DNA of 64,000 bases, taken from NCBI RefSeq assembly GCF_000146285.1, contig NZ_GL385912.1, positions 1,158,336 to 1,222,335 of the forward strand. The letters are read 5' to 3'. This document shows, in pieces, positions 51,943-62,270 of this stretch (its first letter is position 1; the number at the start of each line of letters is the position of its first letter). The DNA comes from Mobiluncus curtisii subsp. curtisii ATCC 35241. Lineage in GTDB: Bacteria > Actinomycetota > Actinomycetes > Actinomycetales > Actinomycetaceae. Under the pieces are notes generated by a model, which saw only the letters and a list, made by a program, of their open reading frames with translations, did no database searches and had not been told where the DNA came from. Position numbers and translations under genes: made by a program.

Positions 51943-54517
51943 GTTGACCTTCCCCGTTTCACTGCGACGCGCGTTTAGCCCCAGCCGTCTGTCTTTCTGC
52001 GCCTTGGTGTTGATGCTGCTCTATGCGGCAATCTTGCCGTTTTTTGCCGGCACGGATTTGCACGAGGCGGATTTGTCACAAGCACGGTTGGCGCCCAGTG
52101 CCGCACATTGGTTTGGCACTGACTTGGCAGGGCATGATTTGTTGGTGCGCGTGGCTTTGGGGCTGCGGGTCAGCATTTTCGTGGCAGCAGTCTGTGCTGT
52201 AGTCTCCACGGTCATTGGGGTACTGATTGGTGCCGTGGCAGCGTCCTGGGGCGGAAAAGTCGACTCGTTGCTGATGCGCTTTACCGACACGATTAATGCA
52301 CTGCCCCAGCTGCTGCTGGGCATTGCGATTGTAGCGTTTTACCCCGGTTCTCTCGTAGCTATTATCGCTTCGATTGCCCTGGTGCATTGGTCGCCGGTTG
52401 CGCGTATTGTGCGTTCCATTGCCCTCTCCACACGTGAATTGGAGTATGTCGAAGCTGCTTATCTGGCAGGCGCGAGCCACTGGCAGGTGGCGCGTAAACA
52501 CCTGCTGCCTTCGGTGTTCGGTCAGATGAAAGTTAGTGTCGTACTGCTGTTCCCCCACGCGATTTGGCACGAGTCTACCCTGTCTTTCCTGGGTCTGGGG
52601 ATTTCTCCCGACCAGCCTTCGCTGGGAACCCTGCTAGAGGTGGCGCGCACGGAAATCCTGATTGGCTGCTGGTGGGAACTGGTGTTTCCAGCAGGTGCAT
52701 TAGTACTGTTGACCCTGCTCATTTTCGGGTGGGCTTCGGGTTTGGGCAAGGCTTCGCGCGGTGCAGCCGGAGAAACAGATTCCGCAGAGTCCGACACTTT
52801 GGTAGGGGATTTGAGTGTTCCTGCCAGCGACGTTCCCCCGTGTGTGCATGAGGCTCCAGCCGGGGAACCAGACGAAAATACCGCCCCACCCGCCTTGGAA
52901 TTTCAGGATTTGAGCGTTACGGTTCCGCGTTCTGGCTGGATTTCTGACCAGCGTCAGAAGTCCCTAACCGGCAGCACCGCCGCAAAGTCAGCATCGACAG
53001 CCAATTCCCCCACGGAACGCGACCTGGTTTTGGAAGACCACGTAAACCTGCAGGTTAAACCCGGCGAACTGCATGTACTGCTGGGACAATCCGGGGCAGG
53101 GAAATCGATTCTGGCAAAAACTGCCACCGGAATGCTGCCCGGAAAGATGCAGGTCAGCGGGCAAGTCAGCGTTGGCGGGAGAAAACTTTATGGCAAAAAC
53201 CGTCCCTGGCGGACGATTCGGGGGCATCTCATCGCGGTGGCGTCTCAATCCAGCGCCACAGCTTTCGCGCCGAACCGTACCGTTGGCGACCAGCTGGAAG
53301 AATCCGTCAAGCTACTCAGGCGCCGGGACCGGGCGGAATTGCTTTCCGTGGCGACCCCCGAGCCCGCGACTGTAACGGATTTGTGCGAAATGACGGGATT
53401 TCCTACGGATTCCCTGGCGGCTTATCCGCACGAGTTGTCCGGCGGCATGTTGACCCGTGCTAACTTGGCTCTGGCTTTGGCAGGGAACCCCGCAGTGTTG
53501 ATTGCGGATGAGGTCACCGCAGGATTGGACGAAACTCGGCGCGACCAGATTTGGCAGCTGTTGCGAAAGTTAGCAGACCGGGGTCTGGCAGTGTTGTCCA
53601 TCACCCACGATTTGGCGTTGTTGCTGGATTTGCCCCTGGCAGATCAGGTGACAGTGCTGGGTCACGGTCAGGTGTTGGAGCAAGGCACCGCAACGCAGGT
53701 GCTCGATACGCCGCGACATCCTTACACGCGGGAGCTACTAGCGGCTTTGCCGCGCAACATGGCACGAAACAGGACCGATACATCCGCGCCGCACCCCGCT
53801 TCTGGCCACGAGAACCAACCTCGACCGGCATCCGAAGTGACCCACGAAACCGTGTTGGAGGTACGCGACCTGACCGTCGGATACCATGGCGTTCCGGTGG
53901 TCACAGCCTTTAACCTGAGCCTGCACCGCGGCGAAACCGTGGGATGGTTCGGAGACTCGGGTTGCGGCAAAACCACTACCGCCAGGGCAATTGCCGGGCG
54001 CCTCACTCCTCTGACAGGTCGAATTCGCTGGTGCGACTCCGGGGAAACGACCACTCCACAGGGCAAAAGCCCCGCCCCTAAACAGCACCCACACGCGGCG
54101 GTACAACCTGGAGTGGCGATGCTGTTCCAGTCACCTCGACGCTCCGTGAATCCGCGGTGGACGCTGGGGCAAATCATCGAGGAACCGTTAGTTTACGCGG
54201 ATGTGCCGCCAGACGTGCGCCGCAAACAAGCCGCGGAAATCTGCGATGAACTGGGGATTCCCTCTGAGTTCAGGCGGCGCTTCCCGGCGGAAGTTTCAGA
54301 GGGTCAACTGCAGCGCGTTGCCTTGGCCAGATGTCTATTGACCAATCCCACGGTGCTGATTTGTGACGAGGCCACTGCCATGCTGGACACTTTCAGTACC
54401 GCCAGCCTGGTGCGGGCGATTCAGCGACGCTCGGCACGGGGACTTGCGGTTATCGCCATCAGCCACGACCGGGAACTGCTGGATTACTGGGCTGATTACA
54501 GCCTGGAACTGGGCTAA
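51932..54517 (+). CDS. Fused ABC permease plus two ATPase domains (DppC-DppD-DppF type)
   Basis: 861 residues combining three normally separate subunits. Residues 1 to about 275 are a DppC-type permease (EAA loop YVEAAYLAGASHWQVARKHLLP). ABC domain 1 (about 325-600) has Walker A GQSGAGKS (385-392), signature ELSGGMLTRA and Walker B LIADEVTAGLD. ABC domain 2 (about 640-861) has Walker A GDSGCGKT (674-681), signature VSEGQLQRVA and Walker B LICDEATAMLD. Linkers are Ser/Thr/Pro-rich. All nucleotide-binding motifs are intact, so it should be functional. ATG 51932 overlaps the upstream permease by 11 nt. Confidence 0.92.
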   Translation: MNLKLTFPVSLRRAFSPSRLSFCALVLMLLYAAILPFFAGTDLHEADLSQARLAPSAAHWFGTDLAGHDLLVRVALGLRVSIFVAAVCAVVSTVIGVLIGAVAASWGGKVDSLLMRFTDTINALPQLLLGIAIVAFYPGSLVAIIASIALVHWSPVARIVRSIALSTRELEYVEAAYLAGASHWQVARKHLLPSVFGQMKVSVVLLFPHAIWHESTLSFLGLGISPDQPSLGTLLEVARTEILIGCWWELVFPAGALVLLTLLIFGWASGLGKASRGAAGETDSAESDTLVGDLSVPASDVPPCVHEAPAGEPDENTAPPALEFQDLSVTVPRSGWISDQRQKSLTGSTAAKSASTANSPTERDLVLEDHVNLQVKPGELHVLLGQSGAGKSILAKTATGMLPGKMQVSGQVSVGGRKLYGKNRPWRTIRGHLIAVASQSSATAFAPNRTVGDQLEESVKLLRRRDRAELLSVATPEPATVTDLCEMTGFPTDSLAAYPHELSGGMLTRANLALALAGNPAVLIADEVTAGLDETRRDQIWQLLRKLADRGLAVLSITHDLALLLDLPLADQVTVLGHGQVLEQGTATQVLDTPRHPYTRELLAALPRNMARNRTDTSAPHPASGHENQPRPASEVTHETVLEVRDLTVGYHGVPVVTAFNLSLHRGETVGWFGDSGCGKTTTARAIAGRLTPLTGRIRWCDSGETTTPQGKSPAPKQHPHAAVQPGVAMLFQSPRRSVNPRWTLGQIIEEPLVYADVPPDVRRKQAAEICDELGIPSEFRRRFPAEVSEGQLQRVALARCLLTNPTVLICDEATAMLDTFSTASLVRAIQRRSARGLAVIAISHDRELLDYWADYSLELG

Positions 54518-54630
54518 TCCGCAACCTGCGACGAGATAATTTACCGGGTTTACCCCCGCCCCGGTAGCGGAACAAACTCAGTCAATTCCAGGTGTCCCGC
54601 ACCGCCCTGCCAGTTCACCCCGTCCGCCTA

Positions 54631-54636
54631 TAGGAT
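54631..54636 (+). promoter_or_regulatory. -10 element of a leaderless transcript
   Basis: TAGGAT ends 6 nt before ATG 54643. Confidence 0.5.
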
Positions 54637-54642
54637 AGAGGC

Positions 54643-55113
54643 ATGGAACAGAAACTGAGCGTGGGCGATGCGGCCCCTGACTTTACGATCGAAACCACCG
54701 AAGGTGCCTTCCACCTGGTCGAGGCTCTCCAGTCTGCAAAAGCCGGGGTGGTGGTGTACTTTTACCCCCGTGCGATGACGCCGGGCTGCACCACGGAGGC
54801 TTGTGACTTTCGCGATTCCCTGAACTCCCTGAAATCCGCGGGATACACGGTCATCGGCATCAGCCCGGATGAAATCCCCGCCCTGGAAAAGTTCCGTGAC
54901 AAACAGACCCTGAACTTTGCCTTGGGCTCCGACCCGGAGCATAAAGTCCTATCGGACTATGGTGTGTGGCAGGTGAAACCCCTGACGAAAAAACTCGGAG
55001 TGGTGCGTTCGACCTTTGTGGTCAGCCCGGACGGCACGTTAGCCTCCGCGAAATATAACGTGCGCGCCACCGGGCACGTCGCCCGCCTGCGCAAAGAACT
55101 CGGGTTGGACTGA
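54643..55113 (+). CDS. bcp: Bacterioferritin comigratory protein-type peroxiredoxin
   Basis: 156-residue thioredoxin-fold peroxiredoxin (BCP/PrxQ). Peroxidatic Cys49 in TPGCTTEACDFRD with the resolving-type Cys54 five residues later, and a Pro/Thr at the conserved positions before Cys49. It reduces H2O2 and organic hydroperoxides with thioredoxin-type donors. Typical length. Probably leaderless. A GC-rich hairpin follows. Confidence 0.94.
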   Translation: MEQKLSVGDAAPDFTIETTEGAFHLVEALQSAKAGVVVYFYPRAMTPGCTTEACDFRDSLNSLKSAGYTVIGISPDEIPALEKFRDKQTLNFALGSDPEHKVLSDYGVWQVKPLTKKLGVVRSTFVVSPDGTLASAKYNVRATGHVARLRKELGLD

Positions 55114-55121
55114 CTCGCCGT

Positions 55122-55140
55122 CCCGCGGCTTGACCGCGGG
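55122..55140. terminator. GC hairpin between bcp and topA
   Basis: CCCGCGG / CTTGA / CCGCGGG, a perfect 7-bp stem 8 nt after bcp, where bcp and topA converge. No T-run. Confidence 0.45.
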
Positions 55141-55226
55141 GTTCCCGCCGGCTTCACCACCACGCTTGGCGCGGGGGTTCCCTGCAGGGCGGTTCCACCA
55201 ACGGGACGAACCCGGCAGGCTTTCGC

Positions 55227-57968
55227 CTACTTTTTCGCGGTTTTGGCAGTAGTTTTCTTGGCGGTTTTCTTTGCTGTAGTCTTGCGAGCCGGCGCTTTGC
55301 GTTTCTTAGTTGGTCCCTTGGCGCGTTTAATCGCCAAGAGTTCAAACGCCGCGCTTTCGGTCAACGTCGCGGGGTCGGTGCCGCGCGGCACGGTGGCATT
55401 CGTGGTTCCATCCGTCACATAAGGTCCGTAGCGACCATTCTTAAGGGTGACTTTCTGACCCGTTTCGGGGTCCTCACCAAACTCCATCATCACGGTTTGT
55501 GACGTCGCCGCCCGTCCGCGAGTTTTCGGAGCCGCCAGCAACGCCAACGCTTGCTCGGTCGTCAGCGTGAACAGCTGTTCCTCGCTTTCCAACGAGCGCG
55601 TGTCGGTGCCGCGTTTGATGTAAGGACCATACCGCCCGTTCGACGCCACGATGTCCACGCCTTCGCTGTCCTGCCCGACCGTGCGCGGCAAGCTCAACAG
55701 TTGCAGGGCATCTTCCAGCGTAAGCGTATCCAGGGACTGTGTTTTCAAAAGGGAGGAAGTCCGGTTTTTGGTTTTCTTTTTCGCAGTCTTCTTGGGCTTA
55801 GTTTCACCATCGGTTTCAGCTTGTGGTTCGGGCTGCAGCTCTTCCACATAAGGTCCGAACCTGCCGTTCTTGGCGACAATTTCCAACCCAGTTTCGGGGT
55901 GTACCCCCAACACTCGATCACCCTGGGCGCCTTTTTCCAACAGTTCCTTAGCGACCTGCAGGGTCAGCTCATCGGGAGCCACCGTGTCGGGAACCGAAGC
56001 GCGTTCCTCACCACGCTGCAGGTAAGGTCCGTAACGCCCCACGCGCAGGGCAATACCTTCACCCAGCTCCACCGTGTTCAGGGCGGCGGCGTCAATGTCT
56101 CCCAGTTCTGCCACCGCGCGCTGCAACCCTAATCCTTGCAGGTCGGAGCCTTTACCTCGCCCATACCAAAAATTCTTCAACCACTGGGTGCGGTCGGCTT
56201 TCCCAGCCGCGATTTTATCCAAATCGGCTTCCATATCGGCAGTGAAGTCGTAATCAATCAGTCCGGGCAGGTTTTCTTCCAGCAGTTTCACCACGGAAAA
56301 CGCCAGCCACGACGGCACTAAGGCTTGCCCGCGTCGATACACATACTGTCGGTCCACAATGGTAGAAATCGTGGAGGCATAGGTCGAGGGTCGCCCTATC
56401 TCACGTTCTTCCATCGCTTTGACCAGCGAGGCATCCGTGTAGCGGGCAGGCGGGGTCGTGAAATGCTGGCGGTCCTCGCCAGAGTCCAAGTGATCGAGTT
56501 GCAGCCGATCCGCGGCTTGCATCCGCGGCAACCGTGCCTCCCCGGTCTTGCCCCCGCCGGGAGTCGCCGCCGGTTCATCACCCTCATCCCGACCTTCTTC
56601 GTAAGCGGAGAGGAAACCAGGATTTTCAATCACTGTTCCCGAGGCTCCGAACTCGGCACGCACCGAGCCGTCCGCAGGGACCGCCGCGATTTTTACTGAC
56701 ACCGTGGTACCGGTGGCGTCGTTCATCTGGCAAGCCAGGGTACGCCGGAAGATGAGGTTGTACAGTTTCCACTCGCGCGGGTCGAGTTTACCTTCCAAGC
56801 TGGAGGGCAATTGGAACTTTTCTCCGGCGGGACGGATAGCTTCGTGAGCCTCCTGTGCTCCCTTCGTTTTCGTTTCGTAGACGCGGGGTTTATCCGGGAC
56901 CGCATCATTGCCGAAACGGCTCACCGCCAGGGACCGCGCGGCGGAAATGGCCTGTTCAGACAGGTTTACCGAGTCGGTACGCATATAGGTGATATACCCG
57001 TTTTCATACAGGGACTGCGCCACACGCATAGTATCGCGCGAGTTCAAGCGGAGCTTCCGGGAGGCTTCCTGTTGCAGGGAGGACGTGGTGAAGGGCGCGG
57101 GGGGACGACGGCGGTAGGGCTTGGAGTCGATGTCATCGACCGACCAGGTTGCGCTCTCACTGAGTGCATCAGCCAACGATTGCGCTGCCGTACCGTCCAA
57201 GGCAAACACCCCGGACTTTTGCGCCGCGGACTTGAGCTCTCCGTGCTCATCAAAGTCCTTGCCGGTGGCGATGCGTTTGCCATCCACCTCACGCAGGGTA
57301 GCGGAAAACTCGGTGCCGCCCGCCGCGGGGGTCAGCCACGCCACTAAATCCCAGTATTCAGCGGACTTAAACTGCATCCTGTCGCGTTCCCGGTCGACAA
57401 TCATGCGAGTCGCCACCGACTGCACCCGTCCTGCCGACAAGCCGGTGCGAATCTTGCGCCACAAGAGGGGAGAAACTTCATAGCCAACCAAGCGGTCCAG
57501 GATGCGGCGAGTTTCTTGGGCGTTCACCAGGTCGGTGTCCAGCTCGCGGGGGTTGTCGAGGGCGCGGTTGATAGCGTCTTTGGTAATCTCGTGAAACACC
57601 ATGCGTTTCACGGGGACTTTCGGTTTGAGCACCTCCAGCAGGTGCCAGGCAATAGCCTCCCCTTCGCGGTCCTCATCAGTGGCGAGCAGGAGTTCGTCGG
57701 CATCTTTCAGCCGGGCTTTTAACTCGCTGACTTTCTTTTTCTTATCCCCGTCAATCACATAGTACGGCTCAAAGTCGTGATCCAAGTCAACCGCAAATTT
57801 CGCGTAGCCAGTCTTTTTCAACGTGGCGGGAAGGTCCGAGGGTTGCGCGAGGTCGCGAATGTGACCCACCGATGCCTCGACGTCAAAGTCTTCGCCGAGG
57901 AACTTCCCAATGGTCCGGGCTTTCGCCGGAGACTCGACAATCACGAGTTTTTGGTTTGCTTCAGCCAC
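55227..57968 (-). CDS. topA: DNA topoisomerase I
   Basis: 913-residue type IA topoisomerase that relaxes negative supercoils. Toprim domain at the N-terminus (LVIVESPAKARTIGKFLG...ASVGHIRDL, then TDEDREGEAIAWH). The active-site Tyr is in GYITYMRTDS (about residue 325). The C-terminus has four topoisomerase repeat modules with the NGR(Y/F)GPY signature and a Lys/Ala/Thr-rich tail (AKKTTAKK type), as in actinobacterial enzymes, instead of zinc fingers. Start is GTG 57968, with AAGGAG 9 nt upstream. The gene is divergent from the CAP-domain gene. Confidence 0.97.
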   Translation of the reverse strand: MAEANQKLVIVESPAKARTIGKFLGEDFDVEASVGHIRDLAQPSDLPATLKKTGYAKFAVDLDHDFEPYYVIDGDKKKKVSELKARLKDADELLLATDEDREGEAIAWHLLEVLKPKVPVKRMVFHEITKDAINRALDNPRELDTDLVNAQETRRILDRLVGYEVSPLLWRKIRTGLSAGRVQSVATRMIVDRERDRMQFKSAEYWDLVAWLTPAAGGTEFSATLREVDGKRIATGKDFDEHGELKSAAQKSGVFALDGTAAQSLADALSESATWSVDDIDSKPYRRRPPAPFTTSSLQQEASRKLRLNSRDTMRVAQSLYENGYITYMRTDSVNLSEQAISAARSLAVSRFGNDAVPDKPRVYETKTKGAQEAHEAIRPAGEKFQLPSSLEGKLDPREWKLYNLIFRRTLACQMNDATGTTVSVKIAAVPADGSVRAEFGASGTVIENPGFLSAYEEGRDEGDEPAATPGGGKTGEARLPRMQAADRLQLDHLDSGEDRQHFTTPPARYTDASLVKAMEEREIGRPSTYASTISTIVDRQYVYRRGQALVPSWLAFSVVKLLEENLPGLIDYDFTADMEADLDKIAAGKADRTQWLKNFWYGRGKGSDLQGLGLQRAVAELGDIDAAALNTVELGEGIALRVGRYGPYLQRGEERASVPDTVAPDELTLQVAKELLEKGAQGDRVLGVHPETGLEIVAKNGRFGPYVEELQPEPQAETDGETKPKKTAKKKTKNRTSSLLKTQSLDTLTLEDALQLLSLPRTVGQDSEGVDIVASNGRYGPYIKRGTDTRSLESEEQLFTLTTEQALALLAAPKTRGRAATSQTVMMEFGEDPETGQKVTLKNGRYGPYVTDGTTNATVPRGTDPATLTESAAFELLAIKRAKGPTKKRKAPARKTTAKKTAKKTTAKTAKK

Positions 57969-58108
57969 TAAGTCTTACTCCTTTTAAATGCGCAAAAAAT
58001 GAGTTTTCTCTCTGAAACATACCTCGAATTCCCCGATTCCGTAAAATTCAAGGATTTCCTGCCGACTTCGTCACCATCTAATTTGTTAGGACTAAGCTCT
58101 CGAATTGC

Positions 58109-58126
58109 CTGTGATTTATCTCACAG
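58109..58126. promoter_or_regulatory. CRP/GlxR-type binding site
   Basis: CTGTGATTTATCTCACAG: perfect TGTGA-N6-TCACA arms, matching the cAMP-receptor-protein/GlxR consensus. It lies 141 bp upstream of topA and 262 bp upstream of the CAP-domain gene, within 57969-58387, which otherwise has no gene. Confidence 0.65.
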
Positions 58127-58387
58127 TAAAAACACTCCTGTCAGGTTCATCCGATTTGCATGGTCCCTACTGGCAACGAAAATCAACGGTAAACGCCGCA
58201 CCCGGCAGCAAACCCCCGCCACGCCCTTTTGCCGACACCGCCTAAAATATGTCAAGATATTGATTTTTCATTTATGACTTATTGGCTGCCGATACGATTA
58301 AAGGGGGCAGGTGTGCCCAAATCACCAGTTTCCATTTCTGTGTAAGGGGCCTGGAGTGTTGCCATTTGTGAGGGGAGGGACTGAGTG

Positions 58388-60145
58388 ATGCGCCGTGCGT
58401 TAGACACTAAACTAACGCCACTTCTGGCGTTCATCTCGATAGTCTGCATCCTCGTAGCGTGCCTGCTAGAGGCACCTACGCTCCCGAACAGCGAGAGATT
58501 GGGCGCCGCAAAAGCTCCCGGTCATGTCCACTCCGCCGAACTGCACCAGCCAGCCCCACCGGATGACAACTTTATTGACACGACTTCAAAATCCGAAGTT
58601 CGCCGTGCTTACCTGGCACATTACGAAAAAAACATGATTCGTCCCGCCATGAGTGTCGGGGTGGACTTGGAAAACTGTAATCCCGGTCAAGCCGTCACGG
58701 ACGGGATTCGCCCGGTCCTGGATGCGTGGAATTTCATGCGCGGGCTCAACGGTCTAAATGCGGTGGCGCTGGACACCTCCGGGGCGATTGCCCCCTACAC
58801 TCAAGCCGCGGCCATGGTTAGTGCCCGCAACGGCAAACTGTCCCACTACCCGGCGGTTGAGGGATTCGCTTGTGCCACCGAAGATGCGGTGCGGGGTGCC
58901 CGGCACTCCAACCTCGCTCAATCTATCTCGCAAACCTCCGCGGAGACAGCCCTGTGGTACTACATGGATTATTCCAATCAATCCAACCCCATCAATGACC
59001 AGCTGGGACACCGTCTGTTTATGATGGACCCGCAATTGTCCCTGACTTCCATCGGCGCCACCGCGGGCTATACCGCCATCTCGGTGCGGACCGGCGAACC
59101 ATATCCAGGACTGCCCGCCGAAGCCATGCACAATCCCCAAGCACCCACTCCGGAATGGATGAGCTGGCCCTCGGCAGGATTTTTCCCCAAACAACTGTTG
59201 ACCTCAGTCGGGGAAACCAACTCCGGAATGGACGTGGAACGTTGGAGCTTCTCGGTGCTAAACGCAGACCTTTCCACTGCCAAAGCTACCATTATCGACC
59301 CTAACGGAAACCCGATACCTCTAACCACCATTCACCCTGCTGAACGAGGGGTAACGTACTCGCCCCGCGCAATCGCAGACTATTCCACCCTGCTGATGAA
59401 GTTCCCCACCATCGAGAAAAAGCCGGTAGGTCAGGAAAACCTGGTGTACAAGGTGAAGATTGAGGGAGTTAAGAACGCCCCGCGGAGCACTTACGAGTAC
59501 CAAGTAGCGCTGTTCGATCCGTTGACCCCTCTGGAAAAGACTCCTCCCCATCTGCAGCTAATGGAACAGCCTCTCACCGGTGTGGGGTACAAACTGGTCA
59601 ACCCCATCAGTATGCAAGTCTCCGCTTGGCCGGTGCCGAAATATCAGTGGCAGGAACGGGATCATGGCGGAGTCTGGACAGACATTCCCGGAGCTAACCA
59701 GGAAACCTTCACTCCTGATGGCATCTGGTCCTGGGAGCGATCCAAGAACACCGAGTACCGTCTGGTTGCGATTTCTTCAGAAGGGACCGCTACTTCTGAA
59801 CCGGTACGGGTGGCGGTCCAGGGGTTAAAGAACATGCCTTCGAGTGCAAAAGTCCCGGTGGGGTCGCGTGTCTCTTTCGAAGCGTCGCCGATTATGGATC
59901 CCGATGGCTCCCTGTTCGACACGACCTATGAGTGGCAGGTGAAACGCGCCGGAATCTGGCAGCGGATTTTCGACGACGGGCATTTTGAGAACACCACCAC
60001 GAATCGACTGTCCATCAGCCGGGTCACACTGGCAGACCAAGGTCTGCAATTCCGTCTGGTGGTCCGGTCCAAGATTTTCAAACTATCCGGCTATGACGTG
60101 GTAGTTTCCTGGTCAGACGGCAACGCCAAGCTGACGGTCTACTAA
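58388..60145 (+). CDS. Secreted CAP-domain protein with Ig-like repeats
   Basis: 585 residues. Hydrophobic N-terminus with a lipobox-like LVAC (Cys25), so possibly a lipoprotein. Residues about 95-240 form a CAP/SCP-like domain (WNFMRGLNGLNAVALD, GKLSHYP, and GHRLFMMDPQLSLTSIGAT, the last being a CAP signature). A linker domain follows, then two Ig-like modules around 410-480 and 490-585 (QWQERDHGGVWTDIPGANQETF and YEWQVKRAGIWQRIFDDG). CAP proteins are secreted and of varied function. ATG 58388; GTG 58385 is an equal alternative after GGGAGG. Likely a surface adhesin or host-interaction protein (inference). Confidence 0.75.
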   Translation: MRRALDTKLTPLLAFISIVCILVACLLEAPTLPNSERLGAAKAPGHVHSAELHQPAPPDDNFIDTTSKSEVRRAYLAHYEKNMIRPAMSVGVDLENCNPGQAVTDGIRPVLDAWNFMRGLNGLNAVALDTSGAIAPYTQAAAMVSARNGKLSHYPAVEGFACATEDAVRGARHSNLAQSISQTSAETALWYYMDYSNQSNPINDQLGHRLFMMDPQLSLTSIGATAGYTAISVRTGEPYPGLPAEAMHNPQAPTPEWMSWPSAGFFPKQLLTSVGETNSGMDVERWSFSVLNADLSTAKATIIDPNGNPIPLTTIHPAERGVTYSPRAIADYSTLLMKFPTIEKKPVGQENLVYKVKIEGVKNAPRSTYEYQVALFDPLTPLEKTPPHLQLMEQPLTGVGYKLVNPISMQVSAWPVPKYQWQERDHGGVWTDIPGANQETFTPDGIWSWERSKNTEYRLVAISSEGTATSEPVRVAVQGLKNMPSSAKVPVGSRVSFEASPIMDPDGSLFDTTYEWQVKRAGIWQRIFDDGHFENTTTNRLSISRVTLADQGLQFRLVVRSKIFKLSGYDVVVSWSDGNAKLTVY

Positions 60146-60208
60146 GCTCACGTCTGCGCTGTGCCCGGTCCGAGGTTTAGGCTTTCTGACAAACTATTGG
60201 CATACAAA

Positions 60209-60240
60209 GGCGGGCAGCCACCGAATGGTGACTGCCCGCC
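60209..60240. terminator. Terminator between converging CAP-domain gene and pckG
   Basis: GGCGGGCAGCCACC and GGTGACTGCCCGCC pair over 14 bp with one mismatch and a 4-nt loop. TTTG follows on the minus strand and AAAATATT on the plus strand, so it probably serves both genes, chiefly pckG. Confidence 0.8.
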
Positions 60241-60274
60241 AAAATATTAATGGGTCAGTGCCTTTGCGCACTAA

Positions 60275-62116
60275 CTACTTGGCAGCGTGCAGGCGCTCAC
60301 GCAAGGCTTCCAGCTCAGCCTTTAGCTGCGCCGGGAGCTTGTCGCCGAACTTCGCAAAGTAAGCCTCGGTATCCTTGGTTTCCTCCAACAGAGCCTCAGG
60401 GTCAATTGCGAACAACTTGTCCCAGGTGGCGCGATCCAGGTCAATCCCCTCGGTGTTGAAGTCCTCGAACTTCGGGTACTTGCCGGTCGGACCGTCAATG
60501 GCGTCGACCTGACCGGACACGCGCTTGACAATCCAGTCCAGGACGCGGGAATTATCACCATATCCGGGCCACAGGAAGTTGCCGTCCTCGTCCTTGCGGA
60601 ACCAGTTGACCTGGTAGACGCGCGGGAACTTGTCGCCCAGCTTCTCTTGCATCTCCAGCCAGTGACCCCAGTAGTCGGCCATGTTGTAACCGCAGAACGG
60701 CAGCATCGCAAAGGGGTCGTGACGCAAGGAACCAGCCTTGACGTCGGTGGCAGCGGCAGTGACCTCAGAGGACACATTGGAACCGATGAACACGCCGTGA
60801 GCCGGGGTGTACTGTTCAGCAACCAGCGGGATGTTGGTGGCGCGGCGACCGCCAAAGAGCACCGCGTCAATCGGCACGCCTTCGGGAGCTTCCCAGTCGG
60901 GGCAGATAATCGGGCACTGCTTGGCTGGGGCGGTGAAACGGCTGTTCGGGTGAGCAGCCTTTTCGCCGGAGGCCGGAGTCCAATCCTGGCCCTTCCAGTC
61001 AATCAGGTGTTCCGGAGCCTCGGTGTCGCAACCTTCCCACCACACGTCACCGTCATCGGTCAGAGCCACGTTGGTAAAGATAGTGTTTTCTTTCATGGCT
61101 TCCATCGCCATCGGGTTGGTCTTGTGGGAGGTTCCCGGAGCCACACCAAAGAAGCCCGCCTCGGGGTTGATGGCACGCAGGGTACCGTCGGGACCGGGAC
61201 GCATCCAGGCGATGTCGTCGCCGATAGTCTCGACCTTGTAGCCCTTGATGGTGGGCTGCAACATGGCGAGGTTCGTCTTGCCACAAGCCGACGGGAACGC
61301 TGCCGTCACGTGGTAACGATTGCCAGTCTTTTCGTCCGTCAGGCGCAAAATCAGCATGTGCTCTGCCATCCAGCCGTCGCGACGCGCCATAGTGGAGGCG
61401 ATACGCAGCGCGAAGCACTTCTTGCCCAGCAGAGCGTTCCCGCCGTAACCCGAGCCGTAGGACCAAATCTCGTTGGTTTCGGGGAAGTGCGTGATGTACT
61501 TCGTTTCGTTGCACGGCCAGTTCGTGTCCTTCTGACCCGGTTCGAGTGGGGCGCCCACCGAGTGAACTGCCGGAACCCACGGCTTGCCCGAGTTAATCAA
61601 GTCCATCGCCTTAGCACCCATGCGCGTCATGATGCGCATGTTCAACACCACGTAGGCAGAGTCGGTCAGTTCGATGCCCAGCTGGGAAATCGGACCGCCC
61701 AACGGACCCATCGAGAACGGCACCACGTACATGGTGCGTCCTTTCATCGTGCCCTGGAACACGCCGTTTTCCCCAATCAGGGTTTCCTTCATTTCCTTGG
61801 GGTCAGCCCAGTGGTTCGTAGGACCAGCGTCTTCTTCCTTTTCGCAGCAGATGAAGGTGCGGGATTCCACACGCGCCACGTCGGAGGGCAACGAACGCGC
61901 CAAGAACGAGTTCGGGCGCTTCTCCGGGTTCAAACGGGTAAAGATTCCGGCATCAACCAGCAGTTGCGAGAGACGATCCCATTCCTCTTGGGAACCATCA
62001 CAGAACTCAATAGATTCCGGAGTAGTCATTGCCGCAACCTTAACAACCCAATCAACTACCTCTTCAGGAGCATTTGCGGGAGCAGCAGCGCGGACATCGG
62101 ATTCAGTAACAGCCAT
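60275..62116 (-). CDS. pckG: Phosphoenolpyruvate carboxykinase (GTP)
   Basis: 613-residue GTP-dependent PEPCK, converting oxaloacetate and GTP to PEP, GDP and CO2, or the reverse in anaerobic CO2-fixing metabolism. The kinase P-loop is in [14 protein letters not shown], the substrate-binding part in [12 protein letters not shown], and the metal-site region in [13 protein letters not shown]. Length and start (ATG 62116 with GGAGGAGG upstream) are typical. In an anaerobic actinobacterium it may run in the carboxylating direction (inference). Confidence 0.97.
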   Translation of the reverse strand: MAVTESDVRAAAPANAPEEVVDWVVKVAAMTTPESIEFCDGSQEEWDRLSQLLVDAGIFTRLNPEKRPNSFLARSLPSDVARVESRTFICCEKEEDAGPTNHWADPKEMKETLIGENGVFQGTMKGRTMYVVPFSMGPLGGPISQLGIELTDSAYVVLNMRIMTRMGAKAMDLINSGKPWVPAVHSVGAPLEPGQKDTNWPCNETKYITHFPETNEIWSYGSGYGGNALLGKKCFALRIASTMARRDGWMAEHMLILRLTDEKTGNRYHVTAAFPSACGKTNLAMLQPTIKGYKVETIGDDIAWMRPGPDGTLRAINPEAGFFGVAPGTSHKTNPMAMEAMKENTIFTNVALTDDGDVWWEGCDTEAPEHLIDWKGQDWTPASGEKAAHPNSRFTAPAKQCPIICPDWEAPEGVPIDAVLFGGRRATNIPLVAEQYTPAHGVFIGSNVSSEVTAAATDVKAGSLRHDPFAMLPFCGYNMADYWGHWLEMQEKLGDKFPRVYQVNWFRKDEDGNFLWPGYGDNSRVLDWIVKRVSGQVDAIDGPTGKYPKFEDFNTEGIDLDRATWDKLFAIDPEALLEETKDTEAYFAKFGDKLPAQLKAELEALRERLHAAK

Positions 62117-62270
62117 AAAGGGCCTCCTCCATAGAATGTTTCTCTTACACGCTAATTATCGCGCATTTTCGAACATTGTGCAGGGAGTTAAGTCCCACTC
62201 CGAGGTGAATTTGTGCAACTTTTTCGCGGTCAAAAGGTCAGTGCGACCGTTCCTCCGGATGGCACGGGTT

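Noticed and set aside
60647..62134. 495-codon plus-strand ORF opposite pckG
   Set aside because: pckG is certain on the other strand. The antisense frame is low-complexity (Arg/His/Val-rich) with no family pattern; a GC-rich shadow.
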